Positions 45,215 to 54,646 of a stretch of DNA of 64,000 nt are shown here, piece after piece (within the stretch, counting starts at the first letter, position 1; every line of letters begins with the position of its first letter). Source of the stretch: Novosphingobium sp. EMRT-2 (lineage in GTDB: Bacteria > Pseudomonadota > Alphaproteobacteria > Sphingomonadales > Sphingomonadaceae); the NCBI RefSeq assembly GCF_005145025.1, contig NZ_CP039695.1, forward strand, positions 2,103,501-2,167,500, written 5' to 3'. The position numbers were made by a program, and so were the translations under genes. The notes beneath the pieces were generated by a model. The model was not told the origin of the DNA and searched no databases. It saw only the letters and a list, made by a program, of their open reading frames with translations.

Positions 45215-46780
45215 ATGTCCTATTTTAGCGATCTCGGCCTTGCCGAGCCCATTCTTCGTGCGCTCGAAAGCAAAGGCTACAACGATCCCACGCCCATCCA
45301 GCGCCAGTCGATTCCGGCGCTGCTCGAAGGCCGCGACCTGCTGGGCATCGCCCAGACCGGCACCGGCAAGACCGCCGCGTTCGCGCTGCCCTCGCTGCAT
45401 CGCCTCGCCGCCGACCCCAAGCCGCGCAAGCCCGCCTCGTGCCGGATGCTGGTGCTTTCGCCCACCCGCGAACTCGCCGCGCAAATTGCCGACAACATGA
45501 AGGGCTACGCCAAGAACCTGAACCTCTCGGTCGATTGCGTGTTCGGCGGCGTGCCCATCGGCAAGCAGGCGCGCCGTCTGGTGCCGGGCATCGACATCCT
45601 CGTCGCCACGCCGGGCCGCCTGCTCGACCTGATCGACAACCGCGCGCTGACGCTGGGCCGGGTCGAGATCTTCGTGCTCGACGAAGCCGACCAGATGATG
45701 GACCTCGGCTTCATCCATGCGCTGCGCCGCGTTGCCAACCTGCTGCCCAAGCAGCGCCAGAGCCTGTTCTTCTCGGCCACGATGCCCAAGTCGATCGAGG
45801 ATCTGGGCAAGCAGTTCATCAACAATCCGGTGCGCGTGGAAGTGGCGCCGCAATCGACCACCGCCGAACGCGTCGACCAGTTCATCACGCTCATCAACCA
45901 GGCGGAAAAGCAGGCGCTGCTGACGCTGCGCATCCGCGCCATGCTGGCGGACAAGTCGCTCGACCGCGCGCTGGTCTTCACCCGCACCAAGCACGGGGCG
46001 GACCGCGTCGCGCGGCACCTTGCCGGCGCCGGCGTGGAAGCGCGGGCGATCCACGGCAACAAGTCGCAGGCGCAGCGCACCGCCGCGCTCGAAGCCTTCC
46101 GCCAGGGTTCATGCCCGATCCTCGTCGCCACCGACATCGCGGCGCGCGGCATCGACGTTTCGGGGGTGAGCCATGTGTTCAACTTCGAGCTGCCCAACGT
46201 GCCCGAACAGTACGTCCACCGCATCGGCCGCACCGCGCGCGCCGGCGCCGATGGCGTGGCGATCAGCTTCTGCGCGCCCGATGAGAAGCCCTATCTGCGC
46301 GATATCGAGCGGCTGACCGGTGTTAAGCTGATGCCGCAGGCGCTGCCGGAGAACTTCATGCAGGAAGCCGCCCGACTGCCCGCGCCCGCGCGCAGGCCGC
46401 AGGAAGACGACGCTCCACGCCACCAGCAGGGCAATCGCCGCGATGGTGGCCAGCGCAGCGGGGGCCAGCGCAACGGGGGGCAGCGCAGCGCGGGGCAGGG
46501 CGTCGGAGGTCAGCGCACTGGCGGTGGTCGCGGCGACCAGCAGGCCCATGGTGGCCGCGCGCAGGGTCGCGACGGCAAGCCGCGGGACGTGAGCCAGCGG
46601 CAGGAACGCCGCGACGGCCAGAACGATCGGGGTCCGGTGCGCAATCCGCTGCATACCGAGCGCGCAGACCGTCCCGAAGGCGAACGCGCAGGGGAGCGCG
46701 ACGGCCAGCAGCGCCGGTTCCGCCCGCGCGGCCCCGGCAATGTCGGCCAGCACCGCAACCGGGTGCGCCGCGCCGGGTAA
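45215..46780 (+). CDS. DEAD-box RNA helicase with a long Gly/Gln/Arg-rich tail
   Basis: The 521-aa product has all DEAD-box motifs: Q motif PTPIQRQSIPALL, motif I AQTGTGKT, VLDEADQMMD, SAT, and HRIGRTARAG. It is RhlE-like and would unwind structured mRNA or rRNA. From about residue 400 the tail is built of short repeats (GGQRSGGQRNGGQRS type) and charged Arg/Gln runs, likely a flexible RNA-binding region. The ATG at 45215 starts MSYFSDLGLAEPIL, the family opening. Confidence 0.95.
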   Translation: MSYFSDLGLAEPILRALESKGYNDPTPIQRQSIPALLEGRDLLGIAQTGTGKTAAFALPSLHRLAADPKPRKPASCRMLVLSPTRELAAQIADNMKGYAKNLNLSVDCVFGGVPIGKQARRLVPGIDILVATPGRLLDLIDNRALTLGRVEIFVLDEADQMMDLGFIHALRRVANLLPKQRQSLFFSATMPKSIEDLGKQFINNPVRVEVAPQSTTAERVDQFITLINQAEKQALLTLRIRAMLADKSLDRALVFTRTKHGADRVARHLAGAGVEARAIHGNKSQAQRTAALEAFRQGSCPILVATDIAARGIDVSGVSHVFNFELPNVPEQYVHRIGRTARAGADGVAISFCAPDEKPYLRDIERLTGVKLMPQALPENFMQEAARLPAPARRPQEDDAPRHQQGNRRDGGQRSGGQRNGGQRSAGQGVGGQRTGGGRGDQQAHGGRAQGRDGKPRDVSQRQERRDGQNDRGPVRNPLHTERADRPEGERAGERDGQQRRFRPRGPGNVGQHRNRVRRAG

Positions 46781-46840
46781 GCGGCGACACATTGCGGAAC
46801 TAGGGTCAGGGCCCATTACTGGCGCGCTCGAGGTTTGAAG

Positions 46841-46923
46841 CAAAATGGCCTGTTGCAAGGAGAGAGGGCGCGGGAATATGTCGATATTTCAAGCCCTCTC
46901 GACGCCGCAGCGGGCCATTTTGG
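46841..46923. repeat. Palindromic repeat, copy 2 of a chromosomal hairpin family
   Basis: Three-tier hairpin: outer CAAAATGGCC / GGCCATTTTG, middle GAGAGGGC / GCCCTCTC, inner GGAATAT-GTCG-ATATTTC, followed by GGTC. The same skeleton (AAAA-n-GCC, AGGAG, GGCG, GGAATAT, ATATTTC, CGACGC, TTTTGGTC) recurs at 52017-52101. It lies in the 255-bp gap after the DEAD-box gene. Confidence 0.72.
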
Positions 46924-47035
46924 TCAAATCCCGCAGGGACGTCCAAATGGCTTCCGTGCCTTCCGCGAACGGAATGCCGGTGCGCGAGGGAACGCGCTGG
47001 ATCGTCCCGGCTTCGTCCGCAAAAGGCGGAGCTTC

Positions 47036-47746
47036 ATGAACAGCATCGGGCTTTCCGCGCTGGCGATGACGCTGATCGTGGGGGTGCGCTATCTCCTCAC
47101 CAGCGGTCTGTTCGCCGCGCTCACCGGGCGGAAACGCCCGGGCCTCTATCGGGGGCTGACCCCGCAGATCCGCAAGGAAATCGCCTGGAGCCTCGCCTCG
47201 TCGGCGATCTACGGCATTCCCGCCGGGATCGTCGCCTGGGGCTGGCAGGCGCACGGCTGGACGCGGATCTACACCGATCCGCGCGCCTGGCCGCTGTGGT
47301 GGATGCCGGTCTCGCTGCTGCTCTACCTGTTCCTGCACGATACCTGGTTCTACTGGACCCACCGCTGGATGCACCGCCCGCGCGTGTTCCGCGCGGTGCA
47401 CGCGATCCACCACGCCAGCCGCCCGCCGACCGCCTGGGCGGCGATGAACTTCCACCCGGCCGAAGCCGCGCTGGTCGGCCTGCTGATCCCGGCGCTGGTC
47501 TTCGTGATCCCGATCCACGCGGGCGTGCTGGGCCTGGTGCTGCTCGTCATGACGGTGATGGGCGTCACCAACCACATGGGCTGGGAAATGTTTCCGCGCC
47601 GGCTCGTTCATTCCCGGGTCGGCCAATGGCTGATAACCGCAAGCCATCATCAACGGCATCACGAGCAATACCGGTGCAACTACGGACTCTACTTCCGCTT
47701 CTGGGACAGGCTGTGCGGCACCGACAAGGGGCTGGGCACGCTGTGA
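47036..47746 (+). CDS. Fatty acid hydroxylase superfamily membrane protein
   Basis: The 236-aa product has four hydrophobic segments and the diiron histidine boxes of the sterol desaturase/fatty acid hydroxylase superfamily: HDTWFYWTHRWMH, HAIHHASRPPTAW with FHP, and HHQRHHEQ. It would use O2 to hydroxylate or desaturate a lipid or carotenoid-type substrate in the membrane; substrate unknown. The start at 47036 gives a first membrane helix. The stop overlaps the next gene start. Confidence 0.9.
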   Translation: MNSIGLSALAMTLIVGVRYLLTSGLFAALTGRKRPGLYRGLTPQIRKEIAWSLASSAIYGIPAGIVAWGWQAHGWTRIYTDPRAWPLWWMPVSLLLYLFLHDTWFYWTHRWMHRPRVFRAVHAIHHASRPPTAWAAMNFHPAEAALVGLLIPALVFVIPIHAGVLGLVLLVMTVMGVTNHMGWEMFPRRLVHSRVGQWLITASHHQRHHEQYRCNYGLYFRFWDRLCGTDKGLGTL

Positions 47747-48174
47747 AATCCGCCCTGATCCTGCTGCCGGCCGCGCTGGTCTTGGGCGGTGCGGTGGCGC
47801 CGGAGCACGCCTCGCTCACCGTCGACGTCACCGGGCTGCGCTCGGTCCGGGGGCTGGTGCAGGTGTGCATCACCACCGATCCGGCGACATTTCCCGATTG
47901 CCAGAAAGACCCGCACGCGCGCCATCTTTCCGTGCCGGCGCGCAACCCCGCGATCACGTTCGCCAATGTCGCGCCCGGCCGCTATGCGGTGGCGCTGTTC
48001 CATGACGAAAACGCCAACGGCAGGCTGGACAAGGTGCTGATGGTCCCTAAGGAAGGCTTCGGCTTCTCGCGCGATGCGCCGGTGCGGTTCGGCCCGCCCC
48101 GGTTCGCGGCGGCAGCCCTGACCCTTGGCGAAGGCGAGGTGCGGACGGAAATCCGCATGCGCTATATGCTGTGA
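47743..48174 (+). CDS. DUF2141 secreted protein
   Basis: The 143-aa product has a signal peptide (LILLPAALVLGGAVA, residues about 5-19), then the DUF2141 core: LTVDVTGLRSVRGLVQVCITTDP, YAVALFHDENANGRLDK, PKEGFGFSRDA. A GTG start at 47743 overlaps the hydroxylase stop. DUF2141 proteins are exported, beta-sandwich proteins often encoded beside sterol-desaturase-like or carotenoid genes. Their role is unknown; the coupling suggests a joint lipid function. Confidence 0.9.
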   Translation: MKSALILLPAALVLGGAVAPEHASLTVDVTGLRSVRGLVQVCITTDPATFPDCQKDPHARHLSVPARNPAITFANVAPGRYAVALFHDENANGRLDKVLMVPKEGFGFSRDAPVRFGPPRFAAAALTLGEGEVRTEIRMRYML

Positions 48175-48187
48175 CGGAGAGCTGTCG

Positions 48188-49450
48188 ATGCTGAAAGCGA
48201 TGCACCGCGGCGGCGCGCTGGCACCGTTCCGCTATCCCGCTTTCCGATCGATCTGGACCGCCAACCTCTTTTCCAACGTCGGCTCCACCATCCAGTCGGT
48301 CGCCGCCGCCTGGCTGATGACCGACCTGACCAGCAGCCACGTGATGGTCGCGCTGGTGCAGGCTTCGGCTACGATCCCGATCATGCTGCTGGGCATGATC
48401 GCCGGGGCCATCGCCGACAACTTCGACCGCCGCCGCGTGATGCTGGCGGCGCAGACGGCGATGCTGGCGGTGTCCGCCCTGCTCGCCGCGCTGGGCTATG
48501 CCGGGATGGTCGGCCCGTGGTCGCTGCTCGCGCTGACGCTGATGGTGGGCATGGGCACCGCGCTCAACGGCCCGGCGTGGCAGGCATCGGTGCGGCTCCA
48601 GGTGGGCAAGGACGATCTGCCGCAGGCGATCGCGCTCAACGCCATATCGTTCAATCTCGCACGCAGCGTCGGTCCCGCGATGGGCGGGTTGCTCATTTCG
48701 ATCTGGAACGTGAACCTGGCCTTCGCGCTCAACGCGATCAGCTATGTCGGCATGATCGTGGTGCTGTGGACGTGGCGACCGCACCGCGCGCATACCCCGC
48801 AGCGCCAGCCGATGTTCGCCTCGATCAAGGTCGGCATCGATTTCTGCGCGCGTTCCGCGCCGATCCGCAAGGTGCTGCTGCGCGGCTTCGCCTTCGGCTT
48901 CGGCGCGGCCGGCTTTTCCGCGCTGATGCCCACCGTGGCGCGCGATCTGCTGCGCGGCACCGAGCTGGACTATGGCCTGATGCTGGGCGCGTTCGGCATG
49001 GGATCGATCGTCACCGCGTTGTGGGTGGGCAAGGCCCGGCGGCGCTATGGCGCGGAAGCCGTGGTCTCCGCCGCGACGCTCGCCTTCGCCGCCGCGCTTG
49101 CCTCGCTCTCGTTCACCGCCTCGGTGCCGCACGCGATGGTCACCGCCTTTCTCGGCGGCTCGGGCTGGGTCGCCGCGATGACCAGCCTCAACGTCGCCAT
49201 GCAGCTCCGCTCGCCCGAAACGATTCTCGGCCGCTGCCTGTCGATCTACCAGGCGGTGACATTCGGCGGCATGGCGCTGGGCGCCTGGGCCTGGGGCAGC
49301 GTGGCCGACCTCGGCGGCCTGCAGACGGCGCTGCACGCGGCGGCGGCGTGGCTGCTCGCTTCGCTGGTGCTGCGCGTGCTGGCGCCGATGCCCACGCGCG
49401 AGGAAGGACGGCTCGACATCGTACAGGAACCCGCCAATGCCAAACCCTGA
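48188..49450 (+). CDS. MFS transporter (MFS_3, enterobactin exporter-like)
   Basis: The 420-aa product has 12 predicted membrane segments. The opening FRYPAFRSIWTANLFSNVGSTIQSVAAAWLM and the loop motif AGAIADNFDRRRVMLAAQ are typical of the MFS_3 group. It probably exports a small molecule; substrate unknown. It starts 14 bp after the DUF2141 gene and overlaps the lyase gene by 14 bases, so it is probably part of one operon running 47036-50327. Confidence 0.9.
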   Translation: MLKAMHRGGALAPFRYPAFRSIWTANLFSNVGSTIQSVAAAWLMTDLTSSHVMVALVQASATIPIMLLGMIAGAIADNFDRRRVMLAAQTAMLAVSALLAALGYAGMVGPWSLLALTLMVGMGTALNGPAWQASVRLQVGKDDLPQAIALNAISFNLARSVGPAMGGLLISIWNVNLAFALNAISYVGMIVVLWTWRPHRAHTPQRQPMFASIKVGIDFCARSAPIRKVLLRGFAFGFGAAGFSALMPTVARDLLRGTELDYGLMLGAFGMGSIVTALWVGKARRRYGAEAVVSAATLAFAAALASLSFTASVPHAMVTAFLGGSGWVAAMTSLNVAMQLRSPETILGRCLSIYQAVTFGGMALGAWAWGSVADLGGLQTALHAAAAWLLASLVLRVLAPMPTREEGRLDIVQEPANAKP

Positions 49451-50327
49451 AACGTCCCCCGACGCCCGTCCGCTGCGCTCATTGCTCTACATGCCGGCCA
49501 GCAACCGCCGCGCCATCGACAAGGCACGCGGCCTCGATACCGATGCGGTCGCGCTCGATCTCGAAGACGCCGTCGCGCCCGAGATGAAGGCCGAGGCGCG
49601 CGCCGCGCTGCTGGAGGAACTGACAGCGGGCGGCTTCGGCCATCGCCGCCTGATCGCGCGGATCAACGCGCTGGACACGCCGTGGGGGCAAGACGATCTC
49701 GTCACGCTGGCCGTCGCGCCGGTGGAAGCGGTGCTGGTGCCCAAGGTGGACGACGCGGACGACGTGATCGCGCTTTCGCGCGCGATGGACGCGGCCGGCT
49801 ATGCGCCCGGCGTGAAGCTGTGGGTGATGATCGAGACGCCGCGCGCAGTGCTGGCGCTCGAACGCATCGCCGCCTGCGCCGCCACCACCCGGCTGGCCGC
49901 CTTCGTGCTGGGGCTCAACGATCTCGCCAAGGATACCGGCATGGCGCAACTGCCGGGCCGCGCGGTGTTCCTGCCGGTGCTGACGCTGGCCGTGCTGGCA
50001 GCGCGCGCGCATGGCCTCGCCATTCTCGACGGCGTGTGCAACGCGATAGACGACTCAGCGCGGCTCGAAGCCGAATGCGTGCAGGCGCGCGACGGGGGAT
50101 TCGACGGCAAGACTCTGATCCACCCGGCGCAACTTGACATCGCCAACCGCGTGTTCGCGCCCGACGATGACGCCGTTGCCGAAGCGCGCGCCATCGTCGC
50201 CGCCTTCGCCGACCCCGCCAACGCCGGCAAAGGCGCGCTGCGGGTGAACGGAAAAATGGCGGAATTGCTGCATCGGACGCAGGCTGAACGCCTGCTGGCA
50301 AAGGCCGCCGCCATCGCCGCGCGCTGA
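49437..50327 (+). CDS. HpcH/HpaI aldolase/citrate lyase beta (CitE-like) protein
   Basis: The 296-aa product has the CitE TIM-barrel motifs: LRSLLYMPASNRRAIDKA, DAVALDLEDAVAPEMK, LVPKVDD, LWVMIETPRAVL, and DGVCNAIDD with GGFDGKTLIHPAQL. These carry the Mg2+-binding acids. Such enzymes cleave or form acyl-CoA carbon bonds (malyl-, citramalyl- or citryl-CoA); no other citrate lyase subunits are here, so a stand-alone CoA lyase or thioesterase is likelier. Confidence 0.92.
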   Translation: MPNPETSPDARPLRSLLYMPASNRRAIDKARGLDTDAVALDLEDAVAPEMKAEARAALLEELTAGGFGHRRLIARINALDTPWGQDDLVTLAVAPVEAVLVPKVDDADDVIALSRAMDAAGYAPGVKLWVMIETPRAVLALERIAACAATTRLAAFVLGLNDLAKDTGMAQLPGRAVFLPVLTLAVLAARAHGLAILDGVCNAIDDSARLEAECVQARDGGFDGKTLIHPAQLDIANRVFAPDDDAVAEARAIVAAFADPANAGKGALRVNGKMAELLHRTQAERLLAKAAAIAAR

Positions 50328-50395
50328 AGGCAGCCCCGCCTCCGGCCGGGGACCGTGCGGGAATCGCGCCGGCGCAACTTAAACAAACCTTTACC

Positions 50396-51961
50396 ATGTT
50401 GCGCCAGAACGGTCACAAACGGATGGCAAGGGCGCCTTTCATGGATGGATTGCACGAGTTGGGCGGCGACGGTTTCGGCATGAACGCGCCTGACTATATT
50501 TCTCTGGACGACGATGCGATCGTCGAGGCGCCGCCGCCGGTCGTCGGTCAGGACGAACGGCGCCTGCAGGTGCGGGCCTACAATTTCTGGACCGGCCTGC
50601 TCGATGGCGGGCCATTCCCGCCGGTCGCGCCGCTGCTTGCCGGCAACCTGCCCGATTTCGCCGATCGCTCGGTCCTGCTGCATTTCGACGAAGGCTACGA
50701 AGATCCCGCGATCGTTCAGCTGGGCGCGCTGCTGGCCAGCGAATGCGGCGACGGGCCGATGCCCGCACGGCTCAGCGATGTGCCGGGCCGCACCCTGCTG
50801 TCGCGCATCACCGACCACTACATGCAGATCATCGCCAACGAGGCCCCGATCGGCTTCGAGGCCGAGTTCGTCAATCAGGACGGCCGCAACATCCTCTATC
50901 GCGGCATCCTGCTGCCGTTCTCGTCCGATGGCGAAACGATCGATTACATCTACGGGGTCATCAACTGGAAGGAACTGGCCGACCAGCAGACCACCGACGA
51001 TCTCCTGTTGCAGATCGGGCAGGCGCTGGCTGCGGTGCCGGCGCAAAGGCCGAGCGGCATGGGCATGCTTGACGCGCTGAATGCGCCGGAACCGGCCGAC
51101 CGGGCCGGAGTGTGGGCCGATGGACCGCGCGCGCTGCCATATGGCGCGGACGAGCCGGAACTCGACCTTGCCGAGATCGGCGCGGAAATCCTGTCGTTCC
51201 CGGGTTCCTTGGACGAGGATGAGACGGGCATCCTGCCGATGCCGGGTTTCGGCGCCAATGGCGTTCCCGGCGACGATGACGTCATGGACCTTGCCGGGCT
51301 GGAGGAAGTGCCGTCCGATCTCGACGAGGCCGTGCTCACACCCTCCACCCCGATCAACGACGATTTCGGCCTGGCCGACTGGCTGGCTTCGGCGCGCGAA
51401 CTCGCCCATGCCGCGCACACCAGCGAGGATCGCACGCGCGGCGCGCTCTATGCCGCGATCGGCCGCGCCTGGGATTTCGCGCTGGCCACGCGCGATGCGC
51501 CGGAAGACTATGCCGACATGATCGCCGACGCCGGCCTTTCCATGCAGGCCCGCGCGCCGCTGATCCCGCTGGTCAAGCTGGTGTTCGGCGCGGAATACGA
51601 CAAGACGCGCCTGACCGAATACGCGACGGTGCTGGGCCATGCCGAACGCATCGGGCTGCAGCGCGGCGAACTGGGCGGCTTCCTGGCCAGCGCGCCGGGC
51701 GGCCTGAAGGGCGTGGTGTCCACCGAACGCCGGCTGCGGCGCGAGGAAAGCGGCAAGGCCCGTGTGCCCGATGCCGCCGAAGTGCTGGCGCAAGGCCTGC
51801 GCGCGCTGCCGGCCCGGCCGCTGGCCGATCTCCCCGCCGAAGGCCCGGAATTCGCGCTGGTCATGGTCTGCCGCCAGGGCGATGGCACCGTGGCGCTGCT
51901 GGGCGACGTGACCGGCGACCAACCTCTGTTCGAACGCGCCGCGCGCAGGCTGGTTGGTTAA
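50396..51961 (+). CDS. PAS_5-type sensory protein, hypothetical
   Basis: The 521-aa product has an N-terminal PAS_5-like region: RRLQVRAYNFWTGLLDGGPFPP, FADRSVLLHFDEGYEDPAIVQLGALLASECG, and SRITDHYMQIIANEAPIGFEAEF. A long acidic linker and a helical C-terminal part without known domains follow. No membrane helices or kinase motifs. It looks like a cytoplasmic sensor or scaffold typical of sphingomonads. The start is uncertain: ATG 50396 or ATG 50423. Confidence 0.75.
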   Translation: MLRQNGHKRMARAPFMDGLHELGGDGFGMNAPDYISLDDDAIVEAPPPVVGQDERRLQVRAYNFWTGLLDGGPFPPVAPLLAGNLPDFADRSVLLHFDEGYEDPAIVQLGALLASECGDGPMPARLSDVPGRTLLSRITDHYMQIIANEAPIGFEAEFVNQDGRNILYRGILLPFSSDGETIDYIYGVINWKELADQQTTDDLLLQIGQALAAVPAQRPSGMGMLDALNAPEPADRAGVWADGPRALPYGADEPELDLAEIGAEILSFPGSLDEDETGILPMPGFGANGVPGDDDVMDLAGLEEVPSDLDEAVLTPSTPINDDFGLADWLASARELAHAAHTSEDRTRGALYAAIGRAWDFALATRDAPEDYADMIADAGLSMQARAPLIPLVKLVFGAEYDKTRLTEYATVLGHAERIGLQRGELGGFLASAPGGLKGVVSTERRLRREESGKARVPDAAEVLAQGLRALPARPLADLPAEGPEFALVMVCRQGDGTVALLGDVTGDQPLFERAARRLVG

Positions 51962-51978
51962 GCCGCCTTGACCTGCCA

Positions 51979-52242
51979 GGCGGCGTGGACAAATTCCGCA
52001 ACGCCACAGCTGGAGGCAAAAGCCGCCAGTTCGAGGAGGCGAGGCGAAGGAATATCGGCCATATTTCGAGCCGAGCCGACGCTGAAATGGCGGCTTTTGG
52101 TCCAGCGCCGAAGGGGTTGCCCTGAAACAGGCCCTGGCCGCGTTGCTCGGCCTTGAAAGAGACCCGCTCTTCCTGCGGCCTCGCGCCTTGCCAGGGCCTG
52201 TTTCAGGGCAACTGTGGTGTTGCGGAATTTGTCCACGCCGCC
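51979..52242. repeat. 264-bp three-way-junction inverted-repeat structure
   Basis: Outer 30-base arms at 51979-52008 and 52213-52242 are complementary with one mismatch. They enclose two hairpins: 52017-52028 with 52088-52099 (12 bp, containing the palindromic repeat also found at 46841), and 52117-52137 with 52191-52211 (21 bp, perfect). It fills most of the 324-bp gap between two genes. It could be a non-autonomous mobile element (MITE-like) or a structured RNA. Confidence 0.78.
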
Positions 52243-52285
52243 TAGCCACGCGTCCATGGCGGGTGGAACGCAGGAAAGGACGCGC

Positions 52286-53227
52286 GTGGCATTTCCCGGA
52301 TGGGGCTGGCTCGGCTGGAGCCTGGCCATGCTGGCGTTGATCGTCGCGGGCGGCGGCACGGCACTCGCCCTGGCGCTCCGCACCAATGCCGTTGCCGTGC
52401 TGGATAATGCCGACTGGCTGCTGCGTGGCGGCGGCGACGTGGTTCTGGCGGCCAGCGAACGCTATGGCGCGGACCCTGCGCAAAAACTCGAAATGTTCGT
52501 GCCGCGCGGCGCGCGCGGGCCGCTTCCCGTCATCGTATTCATCCACGGCGGCAGCTGGGCCAGCGGCGATCCGCAGAACTACCGCTTCGTCGCCCGCGCG
52601 CTCGCACCACAGGGCTACGCCGTGGTGCTCGCCGGCTACCGGCTCTACCCGCGGGTCCGCTATCCCGGCATGCTGGAAGACGGCGCGCTGGCCCTGCGCT
52701 GGGTGGCAGACCATGCCGCAGCCCACGGCGGCGATTCCTCGCGCGTGGTGGTGATGGGGCATTCGGCCGGCGCTTACAACGCGCTGATGCTGGCGCTGGA
52801 CCGGCGCTGGCTGGCGGCGCGCGGCCTGTCCGCCGATGCGCTGCGCGGCGCGGTCGGCGTTTCCGGCCCCTACGCCTTCTATCCGTTCGATACGCCCGCC
52901 GCGATTCACAGCTTCGGGCAGGCGCCGGACCCGCAGGATACCCAGCCCGTGGCCCACGCCCGTGGCGACGCGCCGCCGCTGCTGGTGGTGACGGGCGATG
53001 CCGATACCGTGGTCAAGCCGCGCAATTCGATCACGCTCGCCCGCGCCATGACCGCCGCCGGCGCGCCGCTGCACGCCATCCTGTTGAAGGGCGCGAGCCA
53101 CGAGGACACGATCAAGATGCTGGCCCGCCCGTTCGACCGCGACCGGCGCGTGCTGGACGCGATCCTGCCGTTTCTGGCACGCGTGACCGCGCCCGCTTCA
53201 GGCGCGGTTCAGGCGGCGGCGCGATAG
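52286..53227 (+). CDS. Alpha/beta hydrolase, BD-FAE/carboxylesterase-like, membrane-anchored
   Basis: The 313-aa product has an N-terminal membrane helix (LAMLALIVAGGGTALALALR), then an esterase domain with oxyanion HGGSWASGD, nucleophile Ser in VMGHSAGAYN, Asp in VVTGDADTVV, and His in KGASHEDT. It is a serine esterase or lipase-like enzyme probably facing the periplasm. GTG 52286 is chosen because AGGAAAGGA lies just before it; an ATG at 52256 is the alternative. Confidence 0.88.
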   Translation: MAFPGWGWLGWSLAMLALIVAGGGTALALALRTNAVAVLDNADWLLRGGGDVVLAASERYGADPAQKLEMFVPRGARGPLPVIVFIHGGSWASGDPQNYRFVARALAPQGYAVVLAGYRLYPRVRYPGMLEDGALALRWVADHAAAHGGDSSRVVVMGHSAGAYNALMLALDRRWLAARGLSADALRGAVGVSGPYAFYPFDTPAAIHSFGQAPDPQDTQPVAHARGDAPPLLVVTGDADTVVKPRNSITLARAMTAAGAPLHAILLKGASHEDTIKMLARPFDRDRRVLDAILPFLARVTAPASGAVQAAAR

Positions 53228-53233
53228 GCTGGC

Positions 53234-54637
53234 ATGGTGACGATGCGCATGGCCCCCTCTCGCACGATAGCGTCGCGCGCGGCCTCGATCGCAGGGCGCA
53301 TCGCAGCCGCTTTCGCCGCGCTTTCGCTCACGCTGCAGCCGGCGGCGGCGCAATCGGTGCTGCGCGATGCCGAAACCGAAGCGCTGTTCCGCGACCTTTC
53401 CGCGCCGCTGATCAAGGCCGCCGGTCTCGAACCGCGCAACGTCGATATCGTGCTGCTCAACGACGGCTCGATCAACGCCTTCGTCGCGGGCGGGCAGGCC
53501 GTATATGTCCACAGCGGGCTGATCGGCGCGGCCGACCACGTCAGCGAAGTGCAGGGCGTGATCGCGCACGAACTGGGCCACATCACCGGCGGCCACATCA
53601 TCCGCAACGACGAGGGCGCTCGGCCCGCCACGGGAATCACCATCCTCAGCCTGCTGCTGGGCGCGGCGGCCGCCGCCGCCGGCGCGGGCGACGCGGCGAT
53701 GGGCGTGTTCATGGCCGGGCAGCAGGCGGCGTTGGGCAAGTACCTCGCCTTCAGCCGCGCGCAGGAATCCTCGGCCGACGCGGCCGGCGCGCAGTTCTTG
53801 TCGAAAGCGGGCATTTCCGGGCGCGGCTCGATCGATTTCTTCAAGAAGCTGCAGAACCAGGAGTTCCGCTATGGCTTCACCCGCAACGCCGACAGCGAGT
53901 TCTATTCCTCGCACCCGATGACCGCGGACCGCCTGACCACGCTGCAGGATACCTACGAACGCGATCCAGCGTGGAACAAGCCCGAAGACCCGGCGCTGCA
54001 GGCGCGCTTCCTGCGCGTGAAGGCCAAGCTCTATGGCTATCTGGCGGAACCGCAGGCGACGCTCAACGCCTATCCGGAATACCTCAACGACGTGCCCGCC
54101 CACTATGCCCGCGCCTATGCCTACCACAAGGAGGCGTTCATGGACAAAGCGCTGGCCGAAACCCAGGCGATCCTGAAACAGCAGCCGAACGATCCCTACG
54201 CGCTGGAGCTGGAAGGACAGATCCTGCTCGAATCCGGGCATCCGGCCGACGCGCTGGAGCCGCTGCGCCGCGCCACCGCGCTGACCAACAACGAACCGCT
54301 AATCGCCACGACGTTCGGCCACGCCCTGCTCGCCACCGAGAACAAGGCCAATTTCGACGAGGCGGAGAAGATCCTGCGCACGTCGATCGCGCGCGACCGC
54401 GAGAACCCGTTCGCCTGGTACCAGCTTGGCGTGGTCTATGAAGCCAAGGGCGATACCGCCCGCGCCCGGCTGGCCAGCGCGGAACAGCAATTGATGTACC
54501 TTGAGCTGCCCGAGGCGATGCGCAATGCCGAAGCCGCCGAAGCGGCGCTGCCCAAGGGGTCCGCCGACTGGCTGCGCGCGCAGGATATCGCCTATTCGGC
54601 GCGGGCGATGATTGAGCGGCAGGGCAAGAAGAAGTAG
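53234..54637 (+). CDS. M48 metalloprotease with TPR tail (BepA/YfgC-like)
   Basis: The 467-aa product has a signal peptide (ends LQPAAAQ near residue 40), the zinc motif HELGH near residue 112, a third ligand Glu in AQESSADAAGAQF near 177, and TPR-type repeats in the C-terminal half (AYAYHKEAFMDKALAETQAIL, YALELEGQILLESG). This is the periplasmic BepA layout: outer-membrane protein quality control and LPS-transport assembly. It follows the hydrolase by 6 bp and precedes the DsbA-like gene by 9 bp. Confidence 0.93.
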   Translation: MVTMRMAPSRTIASRAASIAGRIAAAFAALSLTLQPAAAQSVLRDAETEALFRDLSAPLIKAAGLEPRNVDIVLLNDGSINAFVAGGQAVYVHSGLIGAADHVSEVQGVIAHELGHITGGHIIRNDEGARPATGITILSLLLGAAAAAAGAGDAAMGVFMAGQQAALGKYLAFSRAQESSADAAGAQFLSKAGISGRGSIDFFKKLQNQEFRYGFTRNADSEFYSSHPMTADRLTTLQDTYERDPAWNKPEDPALQARFLRVKAKLYGYLAEPQATLNAYPEYLNDVPAHYARAYAYHKEAFMDKALAETQAILKQQPNDPYALELEGQILLESGHPADALEPLRRATALTNNEPLIATTFGHALLATENKANFDEAEKILRTSIARDRENPFAWYQLGVVYEAKGDTARARLASAEQQLMYLELPEAMRNAEAAEAALPKGSADWLRAQDIAYSARAMIERQGKKK

Positions 54638-54646
54638 CGCAGGTCC

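Noticed and set aside
46109..46858. 249-codon - strand frame over the DEAD-box tail
   Set aside because: Hydrophobic Ala-rich product created by the opposite reading of the Gly/Gln/Arg repeats; no ribosome site.
49799..53101. 1100-codon open frame on the - strand
   Set aside because: It runs antisense through three well-supported + strand genes (citE-like, PAS_5, hydrolase) and the inverted-repeat structure. Its product has no family resemblance; in GC-rich DNA such shadow frames are common.
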